Of a stretch of DNA of 64,000 nucleotides, positions 27,318 through 34,841 are shown in pieces (the first letter of the stretch is position 1; the number at the start of each line of letters is the position of its first letter). The position numbers and the translations under genes were made by a program. The stretch spans positions 2,448,501 through 2,512,500 of the forward strand of contig NZ_CP016538.2 of the NCBI RefSeq assembly GCF_001687625.2, written 5' to 3'. The notes beneath the pieces are model-generated. The model worked only from the letters and a program-made list of their open reading frames with translations, was not told where the DNA came from and made no database searches. Source of the stretch: Planococcus maritimus. GTDB lineage: Bacteria; Bacillota; Bacilli; Bacillales_A; Planococcaceae.

Positions 27318-28343
27318 TTATGGCACCAGTCGCCTGATGACAGGTGTTTTTTGCATAAGCCGAATGATGACATACGACAAGAGAAAGATGACGATCCACG
27401 ACAAGGGCACGCCAATTCCCACATTGATCGTCGATTCGTTGAAATTAAATAAACGGTTCAAATAGGTCTGGATCAGTGGATGGATAATGTAGACGCCAAA
27501 CGTAGCCGTACTGATACGCGTGATGAGCGGCGTCGATTTCAAGTTCTTGCCGATTTGTTGGAACGCCACAAAGACGAACAGCGACACGAATATCGCATGC
27601 GGGTAATAATGCTCGTAGAAAAAGTCATCGAAGTCACCTGCTTCGCGCCCCGTATTCGCGGAGACCGTTCCATATAAGGTTACGGCATAGCCGATGATTG
27701 CCAGCACGCCAAGGGTCGGGAGCCAACGCTTCGGCAAAGGATACATGACCAAATAGGCGCCGAGCAGGAAATAGCCGATATAAGGTGCAAACAGCTCTCC
27801 TGCAAATGCCACTTCATAACCTGTCGCCCTTGTGAAGATCGGCACCGCTGCCGAGAACAAAAACCAAAACGCAAAGAAATAATGGAACATCGTCTTGTCC
27901 ATATGTTTCACAAGGATGCGCAAGAACGGTGCCATTAAATACAGCCCGGTGATGATGTAAAGAAACCACAAATGGTAATAGATATCGTCGGAGATGAACG
28001 CGCCAACCATTTCCATCGGCGTGTATTGCTCTTCTAATTGAAATATATTATAGGCCATGTAGACGGCACTCCAGAACACGAGCGGCAGCAATACCTTGCC
28101 AAGTCGCTTGCGCAAGAATTCACCGATGGGTTCTTTGGAGTCGCGCGTCAACAGCAGTGCGCCGCTGAGCATGAAGAAAATCGGCACGCACCAGCGCAAT
28201 GCGCTATCAATTGCATTGGCGTAATGCCATTCCCAATCGCCAGTCGTATAATTATTGATGATTTTCGATGCGACGTGGACACCGACGACCGTGACGATTG
28301 CGACCACCCGCATCCAATCCATATAGCCGTATCTTCGCGCCAT
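27318..28343 (-). CDS. Membrane acyltransferase family 3
   Basis: A 341-residue protein with about ten hydrophobic segments. The N-terminal YMDWMRVVAIVTVVGVHVASKI carries the conserved His of OafA/WecH-type acyltransferases, and WCVPIFFMLSGALLL with the following FLRKRLGKVLLPLVFW is typical. These proteins O-acetylate or otherwise acylate cell-surface glycans or lipids. The C-terminus ends in short basic tails. It stands apart from the polysaccharide cluster, so its substrate is open. Confidence 0.9.
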   Translation of the reverse strand: MARRYGYMDWMRVVAIVTVVGVHVASKIINNYTTGDWEWHYANAIDSALRWCVPIFFMLSGALLLTRDSKEPIGEFLRKRLGKVLLPLVFWSAVYMAYNIFQLEEQYTPMEMVGAFISDDIYYHLWFLYIITGLYLMAPFLRILVKHMDKTMFHYFFAFWFLFSAAVPIFTRATGYEVAFAGELFAPYIGYFLLGAYLVMYPLPKRWLPTLGVLAIIGYAVTLYGTVSANTGREAGDFDDFFYEHYYPHAIFVSLFVFVAFQQIGKNLKSTPLITRISTATFGVYIIHPLIQTYLNRLFNFNESTINVGIGVPLSWIVIFLLSYVIIRLMQKTPVIRRLVP

Positions 28344-28435
28344 TGGGTTGACCTCTTTTCACTATGATTCCTCGCTTATTTTACCGAGCCCTTGCTGTCA
28401 TTACCACGACAAACGCATTACACTTCGATGACAAG

Positions 28436-29401
28436 TCATAACAAGCGGCATAATTTATCGAGTTCGGCACTTTGGCTATCGATCATGCGCTTGGCGACTT
28501 TTCGCAGCCGGGCGAGGTTTTCCGGCGTTACGCGGTCGAGCTGTTCGATGCCGGAATCATCTGCCGGCAGCTTTTCCTGGAAGCGGTAATAACGCTGGTC
28601 CAGGCCATCTTCTTTTAATAAATGACGCAGTTGATGGTCGACCGAGTCCGAACTGCCGTCCATCATGACTTTCAATAGCGAGCGTGCCCAGCCGTAATGA
28701 AACCAGGCGCGCCAGCCGGTCACTTCCACTTCGCGCTGCGCTTCGCCGGTTCCGAGCGACACGAGCAAAAAGTCTTCCTCTTCGTCGCCGTACAATTCCA
28801 GTCCTTCGGCATAAGCGCTGAGCCCCGGATCGTTCGCGAATACACCGCCATCGATGAACGCCGAGTCGGGATAGTCCGGAATTTCTGCCGGTGCGAAATA
28901 ACTGGGTGCCGCTGTGGCCGCACGGATGATGTGGCGAATTTCGCTGTCGGGTTGACGTTCGTTCAAATTGATGACGGTGCTTTTGAAGAAATGGGCATGC
29001 CGCCCGTGAATGTCGTAGCTCGGGATGACGGCTGGTTGCAGCAAGTCGGAGAGTTTTAAGTCACGGAAGTAATGTTTGAGCACTTGTTCGAATTCTTTGT
29101 GGCTGTACTGGGTGTGGAGAAAACGGCCGACGGCGCCGAATGTGCGGTGCAGAAAGGATTTCCGGAACATGCGCTCGGCTTCGGTTTCGTAGAGCTTGAG
29201 GATGTCGTTTGCGGTGTAGCGCGGCTTTTTGCCGTCGGGGACGAGGAGACCGAGAGCCAGGATCGCGCCGGTTGACGTGCCGACGAAGATGTCGAATTGT
29301 TCGGAGACGGGTTTGCCCGTCCGTTTTTCGAGTTCGCATAGCATCATGGCCGGCAAGATGCCCCGTATGCCCCCGCCATCGATCGATAGGATCTTCTTCA
29401 T
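28436..29401 (-). CDS. Patatin-like phospholipase
   Basis: A 321-residue cytoplasmic serine lipase. LSIDGGGIRGILPAMML holds the glycine-rich oxyanion loop, VGTSTGAILALGL holds the nucleophile Ser in GxSxG (about residue 43), and FIDGGVFANDP holds the Asp of the catalytic dyad in DGG. This is the complete patatin active site. It probably hydrolyses acyl groups from membrane lipids. Behind its start codon on the plus side begins the 262-bp tandem array. Confidence 0.93.
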   Translation of the reverse strand: MKKILSIDGGGIRGILPAMMLCELEKRTGKPVSEQFDIFVGTSTGAILALGLLVPDGKKPRYTANDILKLYETEAERMFRKSFLHRTFGAVGRFLHTQYSHKEFEQVLKHYFRDLKLSDLLQPAVIPSYDIHGRHAHFFKSTVINLNERQPDSEIRHIIRAATAAPSYFAPAEIPDYPDSAFIDGGVFANDPGLSAYAEGLELYGDEEEDFLLVSLGTGEAQREVEVTGWRAWFHYGWARSLLKVMMDGSSDSVDHQLRHLLKEDGLDQRYYRFQEKLPADDSGIEQLDRVTPENLARLRKVAKRMIDSQSAELDKLCRLL

Positions 29402-29506
29402 ATAGACCGCCTCCTTCTATAGAAATGGGTTTTGTTTCTTCTATGAATTAATGAATGATAGATGAATTGAGAGCGCTGGAAGATGGGATTCTGCGACGCA
29501 GCGCTT

Positions 29507-29590
29507 GGCGCTTTGGGCATGGCTTTTGTGATGAGTCCGAAAAACCACCGGTCTCATCACTGCGCCTAGCCCTTGGACGCGCCGGTGCTT
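29507..29590 (+). repeat. 84-bp hairpin element, copy 1
   Basis: Unit starting GGCGCTTTGGGCATGG and ending GCGCCGGTGCTT, preceded by GCGCTT. Its stem is GTGATGAG (29528) with CTCATCAC (29553), which differs from copies 2 and 3 by a compensated pair. Confidence 0.85.
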
Positions 29591-29769
29591 GGGTCAGGTC
29601 ATTGTGACATGGGTGGATCGATATGATTTCACTGAGCTTTTGGTTGTGGTGGTACTCAGTGTGCGAGAGTGCTCCCAGCGCTTCACGCTGAGTCGCGGTG
29701 AGTGGTGGTTGTAACATTTGTCGTTTTTTATGCCTGGGCTGTGATGAGTTTTTGGTGGTTGCTTCGCTT

Positions 29770-29853
29770 AGCGCTTTGGGCATGGCTTTTGTGATAAGCC
29801 CGGAAAACTGCCGGTCTTATCACGTCGCCTAGCCCGTGGACGCGCCGGCGCTT
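29770..29853 (+). repeat. 84-bp hairpin element, copy 2
   Basis: Unit preceded by CGCTT and ending CGCTT. Stem GTGATAAG (29791) with CTTATCAC (29816), inner CCGG with CCGG, the same plan as the 76-bp elements. Confidence 0.85.
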
Positions 29854-30031
29854 AGTCAGTTCTTTGTGACATGGGTGGAACGATATGATTTCACTGAGCT
29901 TTTGGTTGTGGTGGTACTCGGTGTGCGAGAGTGCTCCCAGTGCTTCACGCTGAGTCGCGGTGAAAGGTAGTTGCAATGTTTGTTGTTTTTTATGTCTGGG
30001 CTGTAATGAGTTTTTGGTGGTTGCTTCGCTT

Positions 30032-30115
30032 AGCGCTTTGGGCATGGATTTTGTGATAAGCCCGGAAAACCGCCGGTCTTATCACGTCGCCTAGCCCTTG
30101 GACGCGCCGGCACTT
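30032..30115 (+). repeat. 84-bp hairpin element, copy 3
   Basis: Unit preceded by CGCTT and ending CACTT. Stem GTGATAAG (30053) with CTTATCAC (30078), inner CCGG with CCGG. Confidence 0.85.
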
Positions 30116-30392
30116 GGTCAGCTCTTTGTGACATGGGTGGATCGATATGATTTCACTGAGTTTTTGGTTGTAATGATATTCAGTGTGCGAGATTGCTCCC
30201 AGCGCTTCACGCTGAGTCGCGGTTAGTTGTAAAAACGGTTAAGCACAGCTTTAAATGTAAGTTGTGATTTGTTAAACACCACTTTCTTCTATATAAGACT
30301 GCAGAATTTCAAATTCATAATGCATTATCTATTTAGCAATGTCTACATATCAATGAGATATGACACCTACTTACTCCTCTAGAAATAGAGAT

Positions 30393-30508
30393 GAAGCGGA
30401 AATCGGCGACTCTGGGAGGATTAGCGAGACAATTGAGACCCTGCAGGAGCGTAGCGACGAAGCGGCTCAATGCGAGCCCTCCAGAAAGCGTCCGATTGCA
30501 GCGCAACC
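30393..30508 (+). repeat. GC-rich intergenic repeat, copy R3
   Basis: A divergent member of the family of R1, R2 and R7: CGGCGACTCTGGGAGGAT, TTGAGACCCTGCAGGAGCG, AAAGCGTCCGATTGCAGCG. Orientation as R1. Confidence 0.75.
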
Positions 30509-30894
30509 CCCCCCACTCTCCTATTACATTCCGTATACCCCCAACCCACAAAAATCAAGCAATGAATGGATTGTTACAATTGTGTAACAAAGGTTTATTA
30601 ATATAATTTTTGATTTTTCTAATAAGTATATGATTAAATCGATTAAAAAACTGCTGTAAAAGCATTGAGAGTCCCGTATTGGGAATTACAGGAACTAAAA
30701 ATCGACACATATTTTGTTTGAGTGTAATATTTTATCAATTCAAACACAAAAAAATCGCGCTTATTTCCCGATTCACAAAGAAATAAACATCAACTCCCAA
30801 AAATAACCAACACCTAAAACCCTTGCTGTGACTCGCTTTATGAGCCGTCATTCACCTGTAATATTGCTGTAACATAATTGAAACTCCACAGACA
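30509..30894. other. Intergenic region, no gene recognised
   Basis: Nearly 400 bases between repeat R3 and the promoter of the NlpC/P60 gene, mostly AT-rich. A short inverted repeat (TTACA ATTGTG TAACA around 30575) is present. I looked for a cyclic di-AMP riboswitch, common before such hydrolases, and did not find its conserved segments. Confidence 0.4.
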
Positions 30895-30923
30895 TTGTTT
30901 TTGAAGGGGGCAGTCTATATAGT
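30895..30923 (+). promoter_or_regulatory. Sigma-A-type promoter of the NlpC/P60 gene
   Basis: TTGTTT, a spacer of exactly 17 bp, then TATAGT. The ATG lies about 80 bases downstream behind a GGAGG box. Confidence 0.65.
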
Positions 30924-31005
30924 AAGTGGCAGAGCAAATTAATGATAATCTTTATATCCACATAACATAAATTTAAAAAAACTATCCTTCGGAGGTACTG
31001 ACTAA

Positions 31006-31749
31006 ATGAAAAAAGCATTCTTTACACTACTCGCAGCAGGCGCATTGGTCTTTTCTAGTTCAGCTACAGACGCACAAAATATTACACAAGCTCAAACACA
31101 AGCTCAAACAGCAGTTGCACAAGAAACAGCAGAGCCGGCAATCGTTCAAGTTTCAAGCAGCACTTATAAATTCAAATATGCTACAAACGTTCGCAGAGAT
31201 GCTGGCACAAGCCACGGCGTCATCAAAGTTGCTCGTAAAGGCGCAACGGCAACGATCACTCGTACAGCTACAATCGGCAGCGGTACTTGGCACAAAGTCC
31301 GCACTGGCGGCACGCACGGTTGGGTACACGGATCATTGATCACAAAAGTTTCAGGATCTGGCGTTGTCCAAGCTTCATCTTCTTCATCAAGCGTTTCTTC
31401 TTCAGCAGTCGTTTCTAAAGCACTAGCGCTTAAAGGCATCCCGTACCGTTTCGGCGGCACGACGCCAGCTGGGTTTGACTGCTCAGGATTTGTACAATAT
31501 GTATTCAAACAAGCAGGCAAAAGCGTATCACGCACAACGCTTTCTCAATATGCTCAGTCTTACAAAGTTTCAAGCCCACGCCCAGGAGACTTGGTCTTCT
31601 TCGCGAACACTTACCGCCCAGGGATCTCGCACGTTGGGATCTACATCGGCAACAACCAGTTCGTACACTCTGGCGGATCTAAATCCGAAGTGAAAAGCTT
31701 GAACGGCCCTTACTGGGGAGCTAAATTCCACAGCTTCAGACGTTTCTAA
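31006..31749 (+). CDS. Secreted SH3b-NlpC/P60 cell wall endopeptidase
   Basis: A 247-residue exported protein. A signal peptide (residues 1-23, likely cut after TDA) is followed by a Gln/Ala-rich linker, a bacterial SH3 domain (about 50-110; YATNVRRDAGTSHGVI, GTWHKVRTGGTHGWVHG) that binds wall, a serine-rich linker, and the C-terminal NlpC/P60 domain. Catalytic residues are visible: Cys in PAGFDCSGFVQYV and His in SHVGIYIGNNQFVH. It cuts peptide stems of peptidoglycan. A GGAGG box, a good promoter and a terminator frame it as a single-gene transcript. Confidence 0.95.
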   Translation: MKKAFFTLLAAGALVFSSSATDAQNITQAQTQAQTAVAQETAEPAIVQVSSSTYKFKYATNVRRDAGTSHGVIKVARKGATATITRTATIGSGTWHKVRTGGTHGWVHGSLITKVSGSGVVQASSSSSSVSSSAVVSKALALKGIPYRFGGTTPAGFDCSGFVQYVFKQAGKSVSRTTLSQYAQSYKVSSPRPGDLVFFANTYRPGISHVGIYIGNNQFVHSGGSKSEVKSLNGPYWGAKFHSFRRF

Positions 31750-31768
31750 GCTAAATATGTGATTCAGG

Positions 31769-31798
31769 GAGCATCCGAAATCTCGGGTGCTCTTTTTT
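31769..31798 (+). terminator. Terminator of the NlpC/P60 gene
   Basis: GAGCATCCGA pairs with TCGGGTGCTC and is followed by six Ts. Confidence 0.9.
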
Positions 31799-31875
31799 GC
31801 GCGCTTTTTTGCATGCACGTGGTTTCTCGAGAAGCAGCCTCTCTCTTCTATTGGAGTCTATTTTAGTTCATTCTA

Positions 31876-31895
31876 AATAAATAGAATTATTTATT
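31876..31895. promoter_or_regulatory. Inverted repeat upstream of the ArsR-like gene
   Basis: AATAAATA and TATTTATT are exact inverted repeats around GAAT. The site lies just upstream of the -35 box, a position suited for control of the gene, possibly by its own product. Confidence 0.45.
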
Positions 31896-31904
31896 CGATA
31901 AATG

Positions 31905-31933
31905 TTGAATATAAGGTTTCATTCATATAGAAT
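31905..31933 (+). promoter_or_regulatory. Promoter of the ArsR-like gene
   Basis: TTGAAT, a 17-bp spacer, TAGAAT, with the AGGAGG box and ATG about 30 bases further on. Confidence 0.65.
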
Positions 31934-31961
31934 AAAGAAAAAGTCTTAGGAGGTTGTTGAT

Positions 31962-32999
31962 ATGAAGATGATGGATGCGGCGTTAGCGGAAGAAACGATT
32001 CAATTGGCTGTGGAACAGTCAGCGGTGTGGGAATGGTCGGTCGGGATTGCGGGCTATACTCACGGGCAATTGCGCCATACGTTTGAGATGGACGAGGAGT
32101 GGCAGCGTGATGCAGAAACCATGCCTGCTTCTCTAGTGGAATCCTTAGAGAAGATGCAAGAGACCAATCTGTGGTATGGCTTGCTGTTGTTGCAAAATAA
32201 GTTCGGGGCTCGCTCTGTTGAGGAATTTGCGGAGCGGCTGGCAGAGATTTCGGATGAGCGGTTTTACGACATTTTGCTACCGTATCATTGCCGCGCTGCG
32301 GAAGCGTTGCGGGAACAGGCAGCGCAGAATCCAAGTGACGGTGGAGTATGGGGGCCGTATGCTGATTTGTTTGAAGGGCATGCTTACCTCGCCGGCTACG
32401 TGCGTCAACTTCGCAGTCATACGAGAGCACAGCTAAGCGAATTGTTTATCGACGTTTTGACGGAGTGGCAGGACTGGATGATGCAAAAGCCGTATATCGC
32501 AACATGGCTGCAGGCCCTTGCTTTTGAGGAAAAGCAGCATCGCGGGCTCGATCCAGCGAATGCCCAAAAAGAAATCGAGCGCGTGACAGGAGCCGACTAT
32601 GCGCCCGAGCCTTCTATCTGGTCGGTCAAGCTAATTCCTCACGTGTCGTATCGCCCGTGGACGCTGACGATCCGGACGGCGGATGTGAAATTATTCTTCT
32701 ATCCGGTCGACGAGCAGCAGTTACTCGATCCTGAAGTGCCGCCGAATGAATTGATCCAAGGGCATAAAGCGCTCGGCGATGGGCTGCGCTTGAACGTCTT
32801 GTATCAGTTGCGCCAGGCTCCCGCTTCCCTGCAAGATTTGAGTACTCAATTTCAAATGTCCAAGACGACGCTTCATCATCAATTGGCATTATTGAAGGCC
32901 GCGAAGTTTGTTCAAGTAGAGAAAGGCGTTTATTCGATTCGTTTAGAGAAACTCGAAGCCTTTTCTGAGCTCTTGAATCGTTATTTGAATCGGAGCTAG
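31962..32999 (+). CDS. Long ArsR-type winged-helix regulator
   Basis: A 345-residue protein. The last 90 residues are an ArsR-like winged helix: ALGDGLRLNVLYQLRQAPASLQDLSTQF, the recognition helix MSKTTLHHQLALLKAAKFV, then a short wing (VEKGVYSIR). The first 250 residues are acidic, mostly helical and have no metal-binding cysteines, so it is not a classical metal sensor. This plan is known for large ArsR/SmtB-family regulators that have an N-terminal ligand-type domain. An AGGAGG box precedes the ATG. No partner gene is linked to it, and a repeat follows downstream. Confidence 0.8.
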   Translation: MKMMDAALAEETIQLAVEQSAVWEWSVGIAGYTHGQLRHTFEMDEEWQRDAETMPASLVESLEKMQETNLWYGLLLLQNKFGARSVEEFAERLAEISDERFYDILLPYHCRAAEALREQAAQNPSDGGVWGPYADLFEGHAYLAGYVRQLRSHTRAQLSELFIDVLTEWQDWMMQKPYIATWLQALAFEEKQHRGLDPANAQKEIERVTGADYAPEPSIWSVKLIPHVSYRPWTLTIRTADVKLFFYPVDEQQLLDPEVPPNELIQGHKALGDGLRLNVLYQLRQAPASLQDLSTQFQMSKTTLHHQLALLKAAKFVQVEKGVYSIRLEKLEAFSELLNRYLNRS

Positions 33000-33057
33000 T
33001 GAGGAGTTTGTTTGATATCATTCGTAGCTTTCCAAGTGAAAAAGTCGAGAAACTCAG

Positions 33058-33235
33058 AAAATCGTATTTTTCGAAGCTTATCGCTCGCTTTCCGTGGGCT
33101 CGCGCCCAAGCCTCCTCAGTCACTCTGCTCCTTGCGGGGTCTCGGTCGTCTCGCTGATCCACTGGAGTCGAGCGAACACTTCGCCAAATACTTAGAGAAA
33201 TCATTGATTGTTGAATGTAGAAAAAGGAGCCTCTT
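33058..33235 (-). repeat. GC-rich intergenic repeat, copy R4
   Basis: Shares with R5 the flank TCGTATTTTTCGAAGCTTAT, the core GCTTTCCGTGGGCTCGCGCC, and the tail AAATACTTAGAGAAATCATT. The core is the reverse complement of the R1/R7 type. R5 has an extra hairpin segment that R4 lacks. It lies directly behind the ArsR-like gene. Confidence 0.8.
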
Positions 33236-33271
33236 TTGTATTTGTGAACCATATATTTCTTTTACATTCTG

Positions 33272-33305
33272 AAAAACAGCACAGGCCATCTCCTGTGCTG
33301 TTTTT
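33272..33305 (+). terminator. Bidirectional terminator
   Basis: AAAAACAGCACAGG and CCTGTGCTGTTTTT form a perfect 14-bp stem with a 6-base loop. It can end the ArsR-like transcript and, on the other strand, the tiny gene at 33338. Confidence 0.85.
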
Positions 33306-33337
33306 CTTTGCTACTGATCAGATAGTGTTGATGCTTC

Positions 33338-33417
33338 CTACATGAACAAAGAGTACAAAATAATACCAGTAATTATGCCGAGTACAAAAAAAGAATACCT
33401 TTTGTTGGTTTTTTCAT
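33338..33417 (-). pseudogene. Tiny membrane protein gene interrupted by a frameshift in a T7 run
   Basis: On the minus strand an ATG at 33417 follows a strong GAGGAGAG box. Translation begins MKKPTKGIL and stops soon after. Adding one T to the run of seven (33386-33392 on the plus strand) gives a 26-residue hydrophobic peptide ending FFVLGIITGIILYSLFM, followed by a TAG and then a terminator. It may be a decayed gene, a slippage-dependent gene or a sequence error. It was not seen as an open frame because of the shift. Confidence 0.45.
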
Positions 33418-33560
33418 GGGCTCTCTCCTCTTTTACACATGTTGTGTTTAGTTTATCAAACTTCAATGGAGAATTGTCATTTTTCCCTTTTTATGTAAAG
33501 GCGGAACTTGTTATTTTTAAAAATGCGTCAGTAAATCGAATATATTAAGGTGGGATCTAC

Positions 33561-33755
33561 ATGAGCAGCTTATTATTATCTAAGAAATTCATTGCTGGCT
33601 ATTTTGTTGTTAGCTTTCTTTCCAGCTGGTTATTCCGATTTCTAAGAGCTTCCTGGATTGAAGTATTCCTTCTGACCTTCGGATGCTTTTTAGTCGGAAC
33701 CCTTTCATTCATCGACAACTTTATCGTTTCGCTTGGTTTAAAAAGCATCTCCTAA
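33561..33755 (+). CDS. Small membrane protein, unknown
   Basis: A 64-residue protein with two hydrophobic segments (KFIAGYFVVSFLSSWLF and WIEVFLLTFGCFLVGTLSF) separated by RFLRAS. An AAGGTGG box lies 7 bases before the ATG, which makes it likely to be real. No family was recognised. It may be co-transcribed with the VOC gene 87 bp downstream. Confidence 0.65.
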   Translation: MSSLLLSKKFIAGYFVVSFLSSWLFRFLRASWIEVFLLTFGCFLVGTLSFIDNFIVSLGLKSIS

Positions 33756-33842
33756 AGCAATTGTGCATTAAAGGATTTCGCTCTTTTCCATCGAATAGTA
33801 ATGGTGAGAAGCATAATCATTTTGTGATGGGGAGGAAAACCA

Positions 33843-34220
33843 ATGATTTCTAAAATCGTACAGGTCATGGTGTATGTCCGCGACCAGGACGCCGCTGCCA
33901 CGTTTTGGACAGAGAAGATGGGCTTTACGGTCCTGCAAGATCAAGACAATGATGGCATGCGGTGGATCGAAATTGCGCCGCGTGGCGATGCGGAGACGAG
34001 CATCGTGCTGCATGATAAGAACCTATTGGAGCAAATGGATACGGGCTTGAGTCTGGAAGCGCCGTCGCTATTGTTTTATGCGGACCATTTCGAGCAAATG
34101 CACAGCGAATTAGCTGAAAAAGGCGTGACGGTCGGCGATATTATCGACATGCCAACGGGCCGCACATTTAATTTTGCGGATACAGAAGACAATTATTTCG
34201 CGGTGCTCGAAACGCGTTAA
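33843..34220 (+). CDS. VOC (glyoxalase/bleomycin resistance) family protein
   Basis: A 125-residue single VOC unit pair: MISKIVQVMVYVRDQDAAATFWTEKMGF at the start, RWIEIAPRGDAETSIVL, and the C-terminal TGRTFNFADTEDNYFAVLE. The final Glu and other acidic positions fit the metal site of the fold. The substrate cannot be told; family members include glyoxalases, dioxygenases and drug-binding proteins. A GGGGAGG box precedes the ATG and a strong terminator follows. Confidence 0.88.
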   Translation: MISKIVQVMVYVRDQDAAATFWTEKMGFTVLQDQDNDGMRWIEIAPRGDAETSIVLHDKNLLEQMDTGLSLEAPSLLFYADHFEQMHSELAEKGVTVGDIIDMPTGRTFNFADTEDNYFAVLETR

Positions 34221-34226
34221 GCCACG

Positions 34227-34262
34227 AAAAAAGAGCTTGGAGATTTTTCTCCAAGCTCTTTT
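34227..34262 (+). terminator. Bidirectional terminator
   Basis: AAAAGAGCTTGGAGA pairs with TCTCCAAGCTCTTTT around TTTT. It serves the VOC gene and the convergent thioredoxin-fold gene. Confidence 0.92.
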
Positions 34263-34272
34263 CTATGCTATC

Positions 34273-34776
34273 TTATTTTAAGTTTTTGCGGATGTATGCA
34301 GCGATTTTGCGCAATTCTTTTGAATGCGGACGGCCGAATGGGCTCGTTTGTTGCTGCTGGTACATAAGCTTGCCTTCTTCGTCGAGCAAGTAATACGCTG
34401 GCTCGCCGTGAATGCCGTGGTCTTCGTACAATGCATCTTCCCCGTGATGATAGACGCCGTATTGTTTTAGGATGTCTTCTGTCGCATCTGCCAAAATTGG
34501 CGAGGCCAAGCCATGTTTTTCTTTCATTTCGTTAAGGTCTTGCTGGTTGTCTGTCGATACAAACGTGAAATGGATGTCCTTGCCTTCGAAGTACGATAGA
34601 TTTTCTTGGATGTCCTGCAATTCCTCGTTGCAGACTGGGCACCATGAACCTCTGAAGAAAATGACGAAGCGCCAGCCTTTACGGTCGGATAGGTCTTGCT
34701 GAAGCGAGTAGTCTCCGCCTTCAGCGCGCGGCAATGTGAATGATGGGGCTAAATCCCCTAATTGTAGTCTATTCAT
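34273..34776 (-). CDS. Peroxiredoxin-like thioredoxin-fold protein
   Basis: A 167-residue protein of the AhpC/TSA-Redoxin group: LGDLAPSFTLPRAEGGDYSL, FVIFFRGSWCPVCNEELQDI with a CxxC pair where peroxiredoxins carry their peroxidatic Cys, FVSTDNQQDLNEMKEKHGL, and EPAYYLLDEEGKLMY. It probably reduces peroxides or acts as a thiol oxidoreductase in the cytoplasm; no export signal is present. The ATG at 34776 follows GAGGAGG; the longer frame begins upstream of that box. Confidence 0.9.
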   Translation of the reverse strand: MNRLQLGDLAPSFTLPRAEGGDYSLQQDLSDRKGWRFVIFFRGSWCPVCNEELQDIQENLSYFEGKDIHFTFVSTDNQQDLNEMKEKHGLASPILADATEDILKQYGVYHHGEDALYEDHGIHGEPAYYLLDEEGKLMYQQQQTSPFGRPHSKELRKIAAYIRKNLK

Positions 34777-34841
34777 GAATATGCCTCCTCTATTATACAA
34801 GTAGTTTACCCCGAATAATCGGCTTTAATCATTTATGCGTT

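Larger units (their letters stand above)
29507..30236 (+). repeat. 262-bp tandem repeat, two full copies and one partial
   Basis: Landmarks recur at 29511, 29774 and 30036 (CTTTGGGCATGG), and GACATGGGTGG and TTCACGCTGAGTCGCGG recur with the same period of 262-263 bp. The third copy stops near 30236. Each unit has an 84-bp hairpin element and a following spacer (GATATGATTTCACTGAG). The copies differ at scattered positions, so the array is not recent. Open frames on the minus strand in it are by-products of the repeat. Confidence 0.88.

Noticed and set aside
29448-30045. Minus-strand frames at 29448-29783 and 29728-30045 that begin MPKALSEATTKNS
   Set aside because: They are the same frame in two tandem repeat units. 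Similarity follows from the 262-bp repeat; no start signals.
29507-30236. CRISPR array
   Set aside because: The repeat unit is 262 bp with conserved spacers, and no cas genes are present; no other regular short direct repeats with unique spacers were found in the window.
30509-30894. Possible cyclic di-AMP (ydaO) riboswitch before the NlpC/P60 gene
   Set aside because: The conserved segments of that RNA were not found, and the promoter lies downstream of the region.
33342-33548. 68-codon plus-strand frame
   Set aside because: No ribosome binding site, and it overlaps the better supported tiny gene on the other strand.
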